From Hyphomicrobiaceae bacterium (GTDB taxonomy: Bacteria; Pseudomonadota; Alphaproteobacteria; Rhizobiales; Xanthobacteraceae), in NCBI GenBank assembly GCA_021324465.1, contig JAJPJB010000019.1, positions 1-35,708 of the forward strand: DNA of 35,708 nucleotides, given 5' to 3'. The stretch's first letter is position 1. Every line of letters begins with the position of its first letter. Below are positions 7,232-15,653 of this stretch, piece after piece. The notes below the pieces were generated by a model. It did no database searches, had not been told where the DNA came from, and worked only from the letters and a program-made list of their open reading frames with translations. A program made the translations under genes and the position numbers.

Positions 7232-7258
7232 GATGGGTATCGCTTCGCTCCACCCATC
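7232..7258. repeat. REP-like palindrome GATGGGT...ACCCATC
   Basis: GATGGGT (7232-7238) and ACCCATC (7252-7258) enclose ATCGCTTCGCTCC. The whole unit, ending in CTAC, matches a repeat of the form GTAGGATGGGT...ACCCATC that I recall as common between genes in Bradyrhizobium-type genomes. It sits 4 nt from the stop codon of the leftward L,D-transpeptidase gene and may serve as its 3' hairpin. Confidence 0.65.
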
Positions 7259-7262
7259 CTAC

Positions 7263-8852
7263 TCACCAATTCCAGAAGCCTGGCGGCCGGTAATAGCTGC
7301 GCGGCGGCTGTCTATAGCCGTATCCGTAGGAGGGGAACCAATCGCGCTGGCGGCCGTAGCCGTACCCGCCGTACCCATATTCATCGCTGTCGCGTACGAT
7401 CATGTCGGGCGAGCGCTCGCGATTGGCGAAGCCGCCCTGCGGCTGGTTGCTCAGCACCACGACGAATTCGGTGCGATAATTGGTTTCGCTGCTCAACGGC
7501 TCATCCGAGATAGTGATCGAGGATAGCGGCACGGTGGTGGGCGCGATCCGGTCGAGCACTTCCTGCGGGAAGGTGATACGGTCGAGCGCGTCTTTGGCAT
7601 TGTCGCCGTTGTCGATTGAGACTTCGGTCCAGCGCAGGCCGTCCGCGGTGCGCGCGACCGCGGTGAAGACATGCGTGCCGATCGCCTTGTCGGGATTTTT
7701 GATGGTGACCGGAAATTCCAGGCTCGTGTCGTATATCTCGCCGCCGTCCGGCGCCCGCTTGTGTGTGTCGCGCCGCACGTGAAGCTTCTGCGTCGCCCGG
7801 CTGATGAAGATCGCGACCGGCGCGCCCGCAAGCCTCGCGTCTAACGCGGCCGCCGCCGCCGTGCTGCGGGTGGCCTCGGCCGTCTTGGCGGTTGCATCGG
7901 CGGCGTCGGCGGCGTCCTGCTTCGCCTTGGCGTCGGCTCTGGCGGCGCCGAGCTGCGCCGGCAGCGCCGCGACCTTGGCGGCGGCCTTCTGCCTCATGTC
8001 CTGCGCCATTGCGAGGGTCCGGTTCGACCTGGCGGTCGCGATGATCTTCTCGGCGTAAGCGATCTCGGCATCGGCGCGCCTCTTGAGCGACTCGAGATTG
8101 CGCGCCGCCGCCGCGGCCGCGGCAGCCTCGCGCTTTGCCGCCGCGGCCGCGGTCTTGGCGGCGGCAGCCGTCTTGTCGGCTTCGTCCGCTTCGCGATCGA
8201 GCGCTTGCGCGCGCGCCGGTATGGCGTCGAGCGCATCCTGCCTCGGCACGAACAGGGACGGATGCGAAAACGCGACCGGCTCTGCGTCGCCCGGCGCGAT
8301 GATTACCCGCATCCCCATCGGCGCCTTGTCGAACACCTTCGCGGCGAAATCGTAAGGCATGCGCACGCAGCCATGCGAGGCCGCGTAGCCGGGCAGGGGG
8401 CCGCCATGCAGCGCAATGCCGTTCCAGGTGATGCGCAGCATGTTCGGCATCCAGGCATCGTCATAGAGGGTCGAATGATGATCTTTGTTCTTCTCCACGA
8501 CGGCAAAGGCTCCGGCCGGCGTCTCGCGTCCGGTCGTGCCGGTCGATACGGGGGCGCGCAGAATCCAGCCGTCGGCGTCGTAGAAGGTGACCTGCTGGCT
8601 CTTGATCGACACGATGGCCATGATCGGTTCACCTGCCGGGCGGGGCGCTTTCGCTTCCACAGCCTGTGCGGGCCACGCGTGCCCGGCAGCGGCGTCGGCA
8701 GGAGGCGCGGCAATCACGTGCATCAGCGCGAGCGCGAACATCACAACGCCAACGGGCGCCCATCCTGCAAGCGCCCATCCCGGAAGCGCTTCCGGGCGTA
8801 CGCGGAAGCACACGGCTCGGATGGATGACGCCGGGCTTGATTGATTTTTCAT
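7263..8852 (-). CDS. L,D-transpeptidase (YkuD) with coiled coil, second YkuD-like lobe and Tyr/Gly-rich tail
   Basis: A 529-aa exported peptidoglycan cross-linking or protein-anchoring enzyme. Residues 33-54 are a membrane/signal segment. A YkuD domain covers about 77-187 with LHG (148-150) and SHGCVR (159-164), giving His149 and catalytic Cys162. Residues about 205-340 are an Ala/Lys/Glu-rich coiled coil. A second region (about 345-440, AIFISRATQKLHVRR ... FPVTIKNPDKAIGTHVFTAV) resembles another YkuD start but has no SHGC motif, so it looks catalytically dead. The last 50 residues are Tyr/Gly/Arg-rich. GAGGAA precedes the ATG at 8852. A TGAAC-N16-CGTT element just upstream resembles an EcfG promoter with one mismatch, but it lies very near the start. 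Confidence 0.85.
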   Translation of the reverse strand: MKNQSSPASSIRAVCFRVRPEALPGWALAGWAPVGVVMFALALMHVIAAPPADAAAGHAWPAQAVEAKAPRPAGEPIMAIVSIKSQQVTFYDADGWILRAPVSTGTTGRETPAGAFAVVEKNKDHHSTLYDDAWMPNMLRITWNGIALHGGPLPGYAASHGCVRMPYDFAAKVFDKAPMGMRVIIAPGDAEPVAFSHPSLFVPRQDALDAIPARAQALDREADEADKTAAAAKTAAAAAKREAAAAAAAARNLESLKRRADAEIAYAEKIIATARSNRTLAMAQDMRQKAAAKVAALPAQLGAARADAKAKQDAADAADATAKTAEATRSTAAAAALDARLAGAPVAIFISRATQKLHVRRDTHKRAPDGGEIYDTSLEFPVTIKNPDKAIGTHVFTAVARTADGLRWTEVSIDNGDNAKDALDRITFPQEVLDRIAPTTVPLSSITISDEPLSSETNYRTEFVVVLSNQPQGGFANRERSPDMIVRDSDEYGYGGYGYGRQRDWFPSYGYGYRQPPRSYYRPPGFWNW

Positions 8853-9353
8853 CTATTCCTCGGTGGAAACGAAATTGACGAGACGAAGTTCAAAGATCGG
8901 CCGCGAAACCGTGCGACAAAACCGTGACGCAAAACGCTCACGCATGGTAGCGATTCTCACGGTCTGCCGATAGCGACATATGTTAGCCGAACACGATGAT
9001 CGATCGGCGCGGCATTGGCGAGGCGCAATCTGATGGACTCGCTGCGTAGCGAAGTCACGGGCGGGCCAAAGACGTTCCCACCAGGCGCCCGCGTTTCTCG
9101 CGGCGCTCGATGAGGCGATCGTGCGGCTCAGGCGCCAAGGATTTGGTCAAGCACCGAGTTAATGCATCACCACCCGACATAATCCGGCGATCCATGCTGC
9201 CCGGCCGAACATGCGCCGTTGCCGCATGGATTGCCGGGGGCACGCCTGGTCAAGCTCCGGCAATGACACTGGCAAAAGGGTGAGCGCGATCTGGAACAGA
9301 ATCGACTGGCGATCCTTGTTCAAGCAGACGTTTGTTCGTCGGAGCACCCAGCC
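8853..9353. other. intergenic stretch without recognisable gene
   Basis: No frame here has family resemblance. The left part is the leader of the leftward L,D-transpeptidase gene. From about 9170 on there are REP-like fragments (see 9221-9264). The rest shows no clear promoter, RNA gene or protein. Confidence 0.5.
9221..9264. repeat. REP-like element, copy 1 (GCCGCATGGATTGCCGG type)
   Basis: ATTGCCGG (9230-9237) pairs with CCGGCAAT (9257-9264). The unit begins with the 17-mer GCCGCATGGATTGCCGG at 9221-9237, which recurs exactly at 9585-9601 in the same orientation. The ATTGCCGG...CCGGCAAT form with 'CAAGC' in the loop is a common alphaproteobacterial repeat. Confidence 0.7.
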
Positions 9354-9503
9354 ATGATCCGCAAGCTCGCATCGGGCAAATACCGGCTCTATTCGCGCAA
9401 GGTAAATCCAAAGACCGGCCGGCGGCGTAATCTCGGCACGTTCAATTCGCGCGCGGCGGCGCAAAAACACGAGCGCGCCGTGCAGTTTTTCAAGAAGCAT
9501 TAA
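9354..9503 (+). CDS. 49-residue basic hypothetical protein
   Basis: The frame ATG 9354 to TAA 9501-9503 encodes a very basic protein starting MIRKLASGKYRLYSRK, then VNPKTGRRRNLGTF and RAAAQKHERAVQFFKKH. I believe similar short proteins occur as conserved hypotheticals in rhizobia, but the function is not known. The pattern 'G-x-Y-x-L-Y-S-R ... T-G-R-R-R-N-L-G-T-F-x-S-R-x-A-A' suggests a small beta-hairpin followed by a helix, as in the AP2-like/arm-binding N-terminal part of phage integrases (weak inference). It lies alone between REP-like elements. No clear SD precedes the ATG. It is easily missed because it is under 60 codons. Confidence 0.65.
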   Translation: MIRKLASGKYRLYSRKVNPKTGRRRNLGTFNSRAAAQKHERAVQFFKKH

Positions 9504-9513
9504 AATGCTCGTC

Positions 9514-9534
9514 CCACCGGGCTTGACCCGGTGG
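9514..9534. repeat. REP-like palindrome CCACCGGG-CTTGA-CCCGGTGG
   Basis: A perfect 8-bp inverted repeat (9514-9521/9527-9534) with loop CTTGA, starting 10 nt after the stop of the 49-residue protein. The 'GGGCTTGACCCGG' core is a widespread alphaproteobacterial repeat. It could also act as the 3' hairpin of the small gene's transcript. Confidence 0.7.
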
Positions 9535-9584
9535 CCCATGCCGAACCGTCGCGACCAAGGCGTCGAGATCGAATGAGCGGACGC

Positions 9585-9616
9585 GCCGCATGGATTGCCG
9601 GATCGAGCCCGGCAAT
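9585..9616. repeat. REP-like element, copy 2 (GCCGCATGGATTGCCGG type)
   Basis: Begins with the same 17-mer as the copy at 9221 and continues to CCGGCAAT (9609-9616), which pairs with ATTGCCGG (9594-9601) around a 7-nt loop. The two same-orientation copies flank the 49-residue gene. Confidence 0.7.
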
Positions 9617-10132
9617 GATGAGGAAAAGCGAGCGTCAGTGCGAGCGCGGCGAAGCAATCTGGTTCTCACAAGCGTCATTGCCGGACCTGATCTGACTTGA
9701 TCCATCAATCCATGCGGCGGCGAAGCTGGATCAGGCTTTCTGATCCGATTTCAAAGTCGCACGTCGGTGTGGAGCCGCGGCATAGGCGAGCGCAGCGACG
9801 CTGTTCTGCGAACGGCTATGCCTGCGGGTGACGATGGGATGTGTGTCGCTTGTTTGACATAATGAGCGGAAGACTGAGCGGGAGACTCGCATGTCGATGC
9901 GCGCAAATCCTGACATGCCGGTCCGAGGCAACAGCCTCGACGGGCACGGCGCCACGTAGAGATCTGCCCAAGGCGGACGCTTCACAAAACCGTGTCCAAC
10001 ACTCCTACCGAATCCCGCCGTAATCCGTTCACTATTCGGCCGAAACGCGATTGCGCGCGGTCTTGATTTGAACCAAATACCAAGCAAGAACTTCTTGGTG
10101 TTGGGCGACAGCTTCTTCCCCTGGGTATTCAC

Positions 10133-10933
10133 ATGCGTCCAGCCATCAACGGTTGCTCTTCCCATCTGTCTGCGCTCATTCTGGTCACCGCCTTCGCCGT
10201 GCCTTTCGCCTCGGCGGCGCAGGCCAATATCCTGATCAATATCGACAAGAGCACGCAGCGCATGTCGGTCGATGTCGACGGCGTGCACCGCTACGACTGG
10301 CCGGTATCGACCGGCCGGCCCGGCTACGACACGCCGAGCGGCAATTTCAAGCCCAACCGCATGGACGCCGACCACTATTCCCAGGAATGGGACAATGCAC
10401 CGATGCCGCACGCGATCTTCATCGATCTGGAAGGCCATGCCATCCATGGCTTTTCCGACGTGAAGCATCTCGGCCTGGCGGTGTCGCACGGCTGCATCAG
10501 GCTCTCGCCCGATCATGCCGCGACGCTGTTTGACCTCGTGAAATCCGAAGGCATGGCGAACACCAAGGTCGTGATCACCGGCCGCACGCCTGGCGGTGAC
10601 AACGGCCCGGTGGCGCGCGCGCATCTGCCGATCAACGAGACGATGCGCAACGGCGTGCCGGTAGCGAGCGCGCCGGACCAGAGCCAGCAGGGCTATGGCG
10701 AGCAGGGCTACTACGGCCAGCCGCGTTACGGCCAGCAGCCGGGTTACGGCCAGCCGCCCTACGGCCGGCCCGATTATGACCAGGAGCAGACCGCGCAATC
10801 TTACGCCCCGCCCGGCTACGGCCGGCCGACCTACGGGCGCTATCCGTTTCCGCCGCAGCCGCAGCCCTATTACGGCCAGCCCTACGGCTATCCGCAGCCC
10901 TATTACGGCCAGCCGACCTACCGGCAGTGGTGA
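10133..10933 (+). CDS. exported L,D-transpeptidase (YkuD) with Gln/Gly/Tyr/Pro-rich repeats
   Basis: A 266-aa exported enzyme expected to form 3-3 peptidoglycan cross-links or attach proteins to the wall. A signal peptide covers residues 1-31 (hydrophobic LSALILVTAFAVPF, then ASAAQA). The YkuD domain (about 32-150) has the STGRPGYDTPSGNF substrate strand, HG at 105-106 and SHGCIRLS (118-125), with Cys121 as nucleophile. From about 185 to the end the protein is made of short YGQP/YGQQP/YGRP-type repeats, probably a flexible wall- or membrane-facing tail. It is a second, much shorter relative of the enzyme at 7263-8852; both have Tyr/Gly-rich tails. The rho-independent terminator at 11013-11045 ends the unit. 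Confidence 0.9.
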   Translation: MRPAINGCSSHLSALILVTAFAVPFASAAQANILINIDKSTQRMSVDVDGVHRYDWPVSTGRPGYDTPSGNFKPNRMDADHYSQEWDNAPMPHAIFIDLEGHAIHGFSDVKHLGLAVSHGCIRLSPDHAATLFDLVKSEGMANTKVVITGRTPGGDNGPVARAHLPINETMRNGVPVASAPDQSQQGYGEQGYYGQPRYGQQPGYGQPPYGRPDYDQEQTAQSYAPPGYGRPTYGRYPFPPQPQPYYGQPYGYPQPYYGQPTYRQW

Positions 10934-11012
10934 TCGGCACCCCGTTCACGGCCTGTTGAATGCCGGCTTCGGCGGCGCTCGCAGTCCTGCCGTCGACAAT
11001 GAATAGTCTTTG

Positions 11013-11045
11013 GCGTCCGCTGTTCGTTACGGCGGACGCTTTTTT
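11013..11045 (+). terminator. rho-independent terminator after the L,D-transpeptidase gene
   Basis: GCGTCCGC (11013-11020) and GCGGACGC (11032-11039) form a perfect 8-bp stem with an 11-nt loop and are followed by six T residues (11040-11045). It lies 80 nt past the stop codon at 10933 and just before the ribosome binding site of the next gene. It therefore separates two transcription units, unless the downstream gene relies on read-through. Confidence 0.88.
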
Positions 11046-11062
11046 CCCAAGAGGATCCCGCC

Positions 11063-11560
11063 ATGCCGGTCATTCGCTTGTTCGGTTCTGCCGCTTTTGC
11101 TGGAATGCTTGCCGTCGCGACCAGCCCGGCCGGCGCCGCCCTGATCACACACAAGGACATTCCGTTGAGCGTCGCCAAGACGCTGGCCGAAGCCACCGTC
11201 GCCGCCTGCGCCGCCAAGGGCTATGCGGTCTCCGTCGTCGTGGTCGATCGCGACGGCGAGACCATTGTCGAGATGCGCGGCGATGACGCCTCTCCGCACA
11301 CCATGGAAAATGCGCGGCGCAAAGCCTATACGGCGATGACCTTCAAACAGACTACGGCCGAATACGCCAAGAAGCTCAATGACGGCAATCCGGTGGTGCG
11401 TCAGCAGGTCACGCTGCCGAGTGTGATCGCCATCCCGGGCGGCGTGCCGATCAAGGCCGGCGACACGGTGATTGGCGGCGTCGGGGCCTCCGGCTCGCCC
11501 GGCTTCGACGACGATTGCGTGAATGCCGGGTTGGCGCAGGTGAAGGATCAGCTGCAGTAG
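11063..11560 (+). CDS. exported GlcG/HbpS-family protein (heme-degrading/heme-binding type)
   Basis: A 165-aa protein of the GlcG/HbpS family (DUF336). Residues 1-26 form a signal peptide (hydrophobic FGSAAFAGMLAVATSPAGAA), so the mature protein is periplasmic. The family core starts ITHKDIPLSVAKTLAEATVAACAAKGYAVSV and includes VVDRDGETIVEMRGD, ARRKAYTAMTF and IPGGVPI...GDTVIGGVGASGSPG. Some members bind heme or octameric ligands; others have unknown roles. AAGAGGA precedes the ATG at 11063. It stands alone between a terminator and a convergent gene. The name GlcG is family-level only; no glycolate genes adjoin it. Confidence 0.85.
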   Translation: MPVIRLFGSAAFAGMLAVATSPAGAALITHKDIPLSVAKTLAEATVAACAAKGYAVSVVVVDRDGETIVEMRGDDASPHTMENARRKAYTAMTFKQTTAEYAKKLNDGNPVVRQQVTLPSVIAIPGGVPIKAGDTVIGGVGASGSPGFDDDCVNAGLAQVKDQLQ

Positions 11561-11678
11561 GCTTGCACTTCGTCATGGTCGGACTTGTTTCGGCCATGCA
11601 CGTCTTTGCTCCGGCGCCGGACAAGCGCGGGCTTGACGATGGGAGTGAATCGCGCGCGGTTCAGGGTCGGGGCGGGCT

Positions 11679-12476
11679 TCACTTCGGCTTCTGAAACTTC
11701 AGCACGAAATTGTCGACCGGCATGTTCGGCTTGTAGCTTGGGAAGTCGTGCGTGTCGGCCGGATTGCGCCAGAAGTCGCCTTCGCCGACGAGATTGAAGC
11801 CGGCCGCCCGCACTTCCTGCTTGAGCGCGTCTTCCTCGATTCGGTGCAGCGTCTTGCCGACGCTGGTGCCTTGACCTGCAAGCGCGGAATGATCGGCGAT
11901 GACGAGATAGCCGCCGGGCTTGAGCGCGCGGAACAACGCCTTGTCCATGGCGGCGCGATCGACATTCATGTAGGTCGTGTCGTGGTAGTAGAACAGGAAG
12001 GTGATCAGATCGAGATCATTCACGCCGGGCGGCAGCGGATCGTCAAACGGCCGCATGTCGGCGACCGTATGCTTCATTGCCGGTGTCGCCATGCGCGCCT
12101 CGAACGCGGCCTTCGGCTTGTCGGAAAGATCGATCGGGTTCTGCGCATAGACAATGCCGCTCGGTGCCACCGCGCGCGCCATCAGTTCACTCGAATAGCC
12201 GCCGCCGGCGCCCATATCGAGCACTTTCATACCGGGGCGGGGCGCCGCGAATTTGAGAAACGGCAACGGGTCGCGGCGCTTGTCCGCTTGCCGGTCGGTG
12301 TCGCTGCGGTCTGGTGCAGCGAGCAGCGAGGCGTAACTGGGCGCGTCTTGCATCTCTTGCGCCTGTGCGTCTCCAACAGCGAACACGGCGAAGCGTGGCA
12401 TCGGGCCGCAAGCCAGCGCCAGGAAGCAAAGAAGGTAAACAGCCAAGAGTTGTTTGCCGAAATATTTTGTGGTCAT
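11679..12476 (-). CDS. exported class I SAM-dependent methyltransferase-like protein
   Basis: A 265-aa protein with a Rossmann methyltransferase core: LDMGAGGGY (86-94, SAM motif I), then VADMRPFDDPLPP, LDLITFLFYYHDTTYMNVDR and ALKPGGYLVIADHSA. The N-terminus (KQLLAVYLLCFLALACG ... AVGDAQAQEM) is a clear signal peptide with cleavage near residue 40. Export is odd because SAM is made in the cytoplasm; related exported proteins are found in proteobacteria, function unknown. The ATG at 12476 is preferred to 12500 since GGGAGA lies 6-11 nt ahead and the signal peptide starts properly there. The gene converges with the GlcG-like gene and diverges from prmA. Confidence 0.85.
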   Translation of the reverse strand: MTTKYFGKQLLAVYLLCFLALACGPMPRFAVFAVGDAQAQEMQDAPSYASLLAAPDRSDTDRQADKRRDPLPFLKFAAPRPGMKVLDMGAGGGYSSELMARAVAPSGIVYAQNPIDLSDKPKAAFEARMATPAMKHTVADMRPFDDPLPPGVNDLDLITFLFYYHDTTYMNVDRAAMDKALFRALKPGGYLVIADHSALAGQGTSVGKTLHRIEEDALKQEVRAAGFNLVGEGDFWRNPADTHDFPSYKPNMPVDNFVLKFQKPK

Positions 12477-12680
12477 TCCATTCTCCCGGGCATGATCCAT
12501 GCGCGTGCCGTGAACACCGTTTCGCGCGAAGTGCTGTGCAATGGTAGCGGACCTGTTGTGGAAAAGCTGCGAACAATGTGTTGATCGGAATGTGAATATT
12601 TTTACGCCGATCGGGAATAACGGCTCCCGCGCCTCTCGTGTGAATTCTGTATAAAGCCTTTGAAAGGTCTTGGACCATCA

Positions 12681-13652
12681 ATGCATTTGGAAACACTGCA
12701 GCCGACTTCGGCAACTTCACTGGCCACCCTCGTTACCGATGAGCGGTCGGCGCGGAAGATCGGCGACCTGTTTGCCGAGAGCTTTGAGCCGGATCAGATC
12801 GCGGTCAGCCTTGTGGATACCGGGCAGGGCGCCTGGCGGGTCTCGCTGCATTTTCGCGATGCGCCGGACGAGAAGCGCGTGCGTCATCTCGCCGCCGTAG
12901 CTGCCGGGCCGGAGGCGGGCCGGGCGCTGCATTTCGAGATGATTGCGGCGAAGAACTGGGTGCGCGAAAGCCTGCTCGGCTTGAAGCCGGTCACGGCCGG
13001 GCGCTTTGTCGTGCACGGTGCGCATGACCGCGCCCTTGTACCGCCGAGTAAGATCGGCATCGAGATCGAGGCGGCGCTCGCTTTCGGCACCGGCCATCAC
13101 GGCACGACGCGCGGTTGTCTGCTGGCGCTCGATCGGCTTTGCAAACCGCTGAACAGCCGGCGCCCCATTTCGTCCCGTCACTTCACGGCGACCGAGAAAA
13201 AAATTCTCGACCTCGGCACCGGCACGGGCGTGCTCACCATCGCTGCGGCGCGCGCACTGCATCGGCCGGTGCTTGCCGTCGACATCGACGCCAGTGCGGT
13301 TCGCATTGCACGCGGCAATGCGCGGCACAACAAGATTGCCACGCTTGCGTCATTCATGCGCGCCGACGGCTTGGCCGCGCCGCATAGTCGGGCGCATAGG
13401 TCCTACGATTTGATCTTGGCCAACATTCTGCTCAAGCCGCTGCAGCGCTTTGCGAGGCCGCTGAGAGCGCTGCTCGCCCCCGGCGGCCGCATAATCCTGT
13501 CCGGTATTTTCAACTGGCAGGCCAATGCCGTGCTTGCCGCTTACAAGCCGCTCGCGCTGGAGGGCCGGATTGACGTGGATGGTTGGACCACGCTGGTGCT
13601 TAGGCGCGGCTCGCGCTTGTCACGCGTTGCCGGACGCTCGCGCGGTTCATAA
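12681..13652 (+). CDS. prmA: ribosomal protein L11 methyltransferase-type protein (PrmA family)
   Basis: PrmA methylates lysines and the N-terminus of ribosomal protein L11 using SAM. The 323-aa product has the less conserved N-terminal substrate domain (1-110), the family motif FGTGHHGTT (135-143), SAM motif I LDLGTGTG (176-183), VDIDASAVRIARGNARHN, and LILANILLKPL, equivalent to the PrmA post-motif. A 15-residue insert (LNSRRPISSRHFTATEKK) precedes motif I. The frame opens at a TTG (12660), but the ATG at 12681 (MHLETLQ) is preferred. TATAAA at 12650-12655 might be a -10 box, without a convincing -35. Aminopeptidase P follows after 9 nt, so the two are probably cotranscribed. Confidence 0.9.
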   Translation: MHLETLQPTSATSLATLVTDERSARKIGDLFAESFEPDQIAVSLVDTGQGAWRVSLHFRDAPDEKRVRHLAAVAAGPEAGRALHFEMIAAKNWVRESLLGLKPVTAGRFVVHGAHDRALVPPSKIGIEIEAALAFGTGHHGTTRGCLLALDRLCKPLNSRRPISSRHFTATEKKILDLGTGTGVLTIAAARALHRPVLAVDIDASAVRIARGNARHNKIATLASFMRADGLAAPHSRAHRSYDLILANILLKPLQRFARPLRALLAPGGRIILSGIFNWQANAVLAAYKPLALEGRIDVDGWTTLVLRRGSRLSRVAGRSRGS

Positions 13653-13661
13653 ATTAGTAAA

Positions 13662-15497
13662 ATGTTCGAAGCGCATTTCCAGACTTTCGAGGACCGCGGC
13701 GAGCGCGACGCCAGCGCGCCACGGCTGGCGGCGCTGCGCGCCGAGCTCAAGCGGCGTGGGCTCGACGGTTTCATCGTACCGCGCACCGACCGTTATCAGA
13801 ACGAATATGTGCCGCCCTGCGCCGAGCGGCTCGCTTGGCTCACTGGATTCACCGGCTCTGCCGGCCTTGCCATCGTGCTGCTTGATCGCGCGGTCATCTT
13901 CGTCGACGGGCGCTATCTGGCCCAGGTGCGCGAGGAGGTCGACACGGCGCTGTTTGCGATCGAGCATCTGGTCGAGCATCCGCCGACGCAGTGGATCGAG
14001 GAGAATCTTTCGGCGGGCGCAAGGCTCGGCTATTCGCCGTGGCTGCATACGGTCGACGGCGCCGAGCGGCTCGCCAAGGCTTGCGAGGCGGTGAAAGCAA
14101 ACCTCGTTGCCGTGTCCGACAATCCGCTCGACACGGGTTGGCAGGATCGGCCGCCGCCGCCGCTAGGCGCCGTGGTGCTGCATGAGATGCGCTATGCCGG
14201 CGAGGAGGCGGCCGCGAAATTGCAGCGCGTGCGCGCCGATCTTGCCAAAACCGCCGCCGACGTGCTGATCGTGTCCGATCCGCAGTCCGTCTCCTGGCTG
14301 TTCAATATCCGCGGTCACGACGTGCCGCATACGCCGCTCGTGCTCGCTTCCGCGGTCGTGCCGCAGGACGGCCGCGCCGCGCTGTATGTCGACGGCCGCA
14401 AGCTCAGCAATGACGTGCGGCATCGGCTTGCGGAACTGTCCGACGTGCGTGAAGCGAGCGAGTTCGAGCGCGACCTGGCAACGCTCGGCCGGGCGCGGCT
14501 TGCCGTGCGCCTTGATCCGTCGCTCTGCCCTGAAGCGATTGCGCGGCTCGTTGCCGACAATGGCGGCACGGTGGTGCGCGGCGGCGATCCGATCGTGCCG
14601 CTGAAAGCTGTGAAAAACGCGGCCGAGATTGCCGGCGCCAAGGCCGCGCAACTGCGCGACGGCGCCGCGGTGACGCGCTTCCTCGCCTGGTTCGATCGCG
14701 AGGCGCCGGGCGGCAACTTGACAGAGATCGATGCTGTCGAGGCGCTGGAGAGTTTTCGCCGCGATACCGGCATGCTCAAAGACGTGTCGTTCCCGACTAT
14801 CGCGGGCGCCGGCCCCGACGGCGCCATTGTGCATTATCGTGTCAGCCGCCGCAGCAACCGCCGCATCGCGCCCGGCGAGCTGTTTCTCGTCGATTCCGGT
14901 GGCCAATACGAAGACGGCACCACTGACATCACGCGCACGCTCGCGGTCGGCACGCCGAGCGCCGATATGCGGAAGCACTTCACACTCGTGCTGAAAGGCC
15001 ATATCGCGATTGCGCGCGCGCTCTTTCCCGATGGTACAACCGGCGCGCAGCTTGATACCTTGGCGCGGCAATTTCTCTGGCGCGACGGCCTCGATTTCGA
15101 TCATGGCACCGGGCACGGCGTCGGCAGCTACCTGTCGGTGCATGAGGGGCCGGCGCGCATCTCAAAACTCGGCACCGCGGCGCTCAAGCGCGGCATGATT
15201 TTGTCGAATGAGCCGGGTTATTACCGTGCCGGCGCCTACGGCATCCGCATTGAGAATCTGGTTCTTGTTGTCGAAGCAGTACAGGTCTCGGATCCGGAAA
15301 AGCCGCTCAATGCCTTTGAGACGCTGACCTTGGCGCCAATCGATCTGCGTCTTGTCGATCGCTCATTAATGACGGCCGAGGAAATCGCCTGGCTCGACGG
15401 CTATCACGCGCGTGTGCGCGATGAGCTCGCGCCGCAACTCGATGCGCAGACGCAGGCGTGGCTGGTCGCGGCGACAAAGCCGCTCGCTTCCCTGTAG
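13662..15497 (+). CDS. pepP: aminopeptidase P family protein, long (APP1-like) form, M24B
   Basis: A metallopeptidase that removes N-terminal residues preceding proline. It is 611 aa, the three-domain form seen in eukaryotic XPNPEP1 and many alphaproteobacteria, with two creatinase-type N domains (about 15-150 and 160-310) and the M24 domain (about 320-540). Metal ligands, placed by alignment to human XPNPEP1, are Asp411, Asp422 (in DGTTDITRT), His485 (GTGHGVG), Glu517 (NEPGYY) and Glu531 (IRIENL); His494 (VHEGP) is the catalytic His. All are present. It begins 9 nt after prmA, so the two genes are probably one operon. Confidence 0.92.
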   Translation: MFEAHFQTFEDRGERDASAPRLAALRAELKRRGLDGFIVPRTDRYQNEYVPPCAERLAWLTGFTGSAGLAIVLLDRAVIFVDGRYLAQVREEVDTALFAIEHLVEHPPTQWIEENLSAGARLGYSPWLHTVDGAERLAKACEAVKANLVAVSDNPLDTGWQDRPPPPLGAVVLHEMRYAGEEAAAKLQRVRADLAKTAADVLIVSDPQSVSWLFNIRGHDVPHTPLVLASAVVPQDGRAALYVDGRKLSNDVRHRLAELSDVREASEFERDLATLGRARLAVRLDPSLCPEAIARLVADNGGTVVRGGDPIVPLKAVKNAAEIAGAKAAQLRDGAAVTRFLAWFDREAPGGNLTEIDAVEALESFRRDTGMLKDVSFPTIAGAGPDGAIVHYRVSRRSNRRIAPGELFLVDSGGQYEDGTTDITRTLAVGTPSADMRKHFTLVLKGHIAIARALFPDGTTGAQLDTLARQFLWRDGLDFDHGTGHGVGSYLSVHEGPARISKLGTAALKRGMILSNEPGYYRAGAYGIRIENLVLVVEAVQVSDPEKPLNAFETLTLAPIDLRLVDRSLMTAEEIAWLDGYHARVRDELAPQLDAQTQAWLVAATKPLASL

Positions 15498-15551
15498 CCG
15501 CCTGGGATTGTTTGCGTCGTAGCATCGACTCCCGCCGGCAAGGTTTACCGA

Positions 15552-15576
15552 GGAACATTACCGCCTTTGGGACGTT
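15552..15576 (+). promoter_or_regulatory. EcfG-type general stress promoter upstream of DUF3309 gene
   Basis: GGAAC (15552-15556), a 16-nt spacer and CGTT (15573-15576) match the consensus GGAAC-N16/17-CGTT of the alphaproteobacterial general stress sigma factor EcfG at every consensus base. The element lies in the 156-nt gap before the small DUF3309 gene, about 77 nt ahead of its ATG, in the right orientation. Confidence 0.65.
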
Positions 15577-15653
15577 TCTTGGCGGAGGATTTCGTCGCGG
15601 ATGACTTTTGGAACACGTTCGAGTCATAGGTCATAGCGAGAGTGAGGAGTCGC

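Larger units (their letters stand above)
9504..10132. other. repeat-rich intergenic stretch, no gene seen
   Basis: Holds REP-like units at 9514-9534 and 9585-9616, a single arm CATTGCCGG at 9676-9684, and the leader of the L,D-transpeptidase at 10133. A small hairpin ACCAAG (10079-10084)/CTTGGT (10094-10099) lies about 35 nt before that gene. Open frames across the stretch show no family likeness. Confidence 0.5.

Noticed and set aside
9221-9616. CRISPR array
   Set aside because: Repeats are few, unevenly spaced and palindromic, with a gene between; REP-like elements fit, and no cas genes are present.
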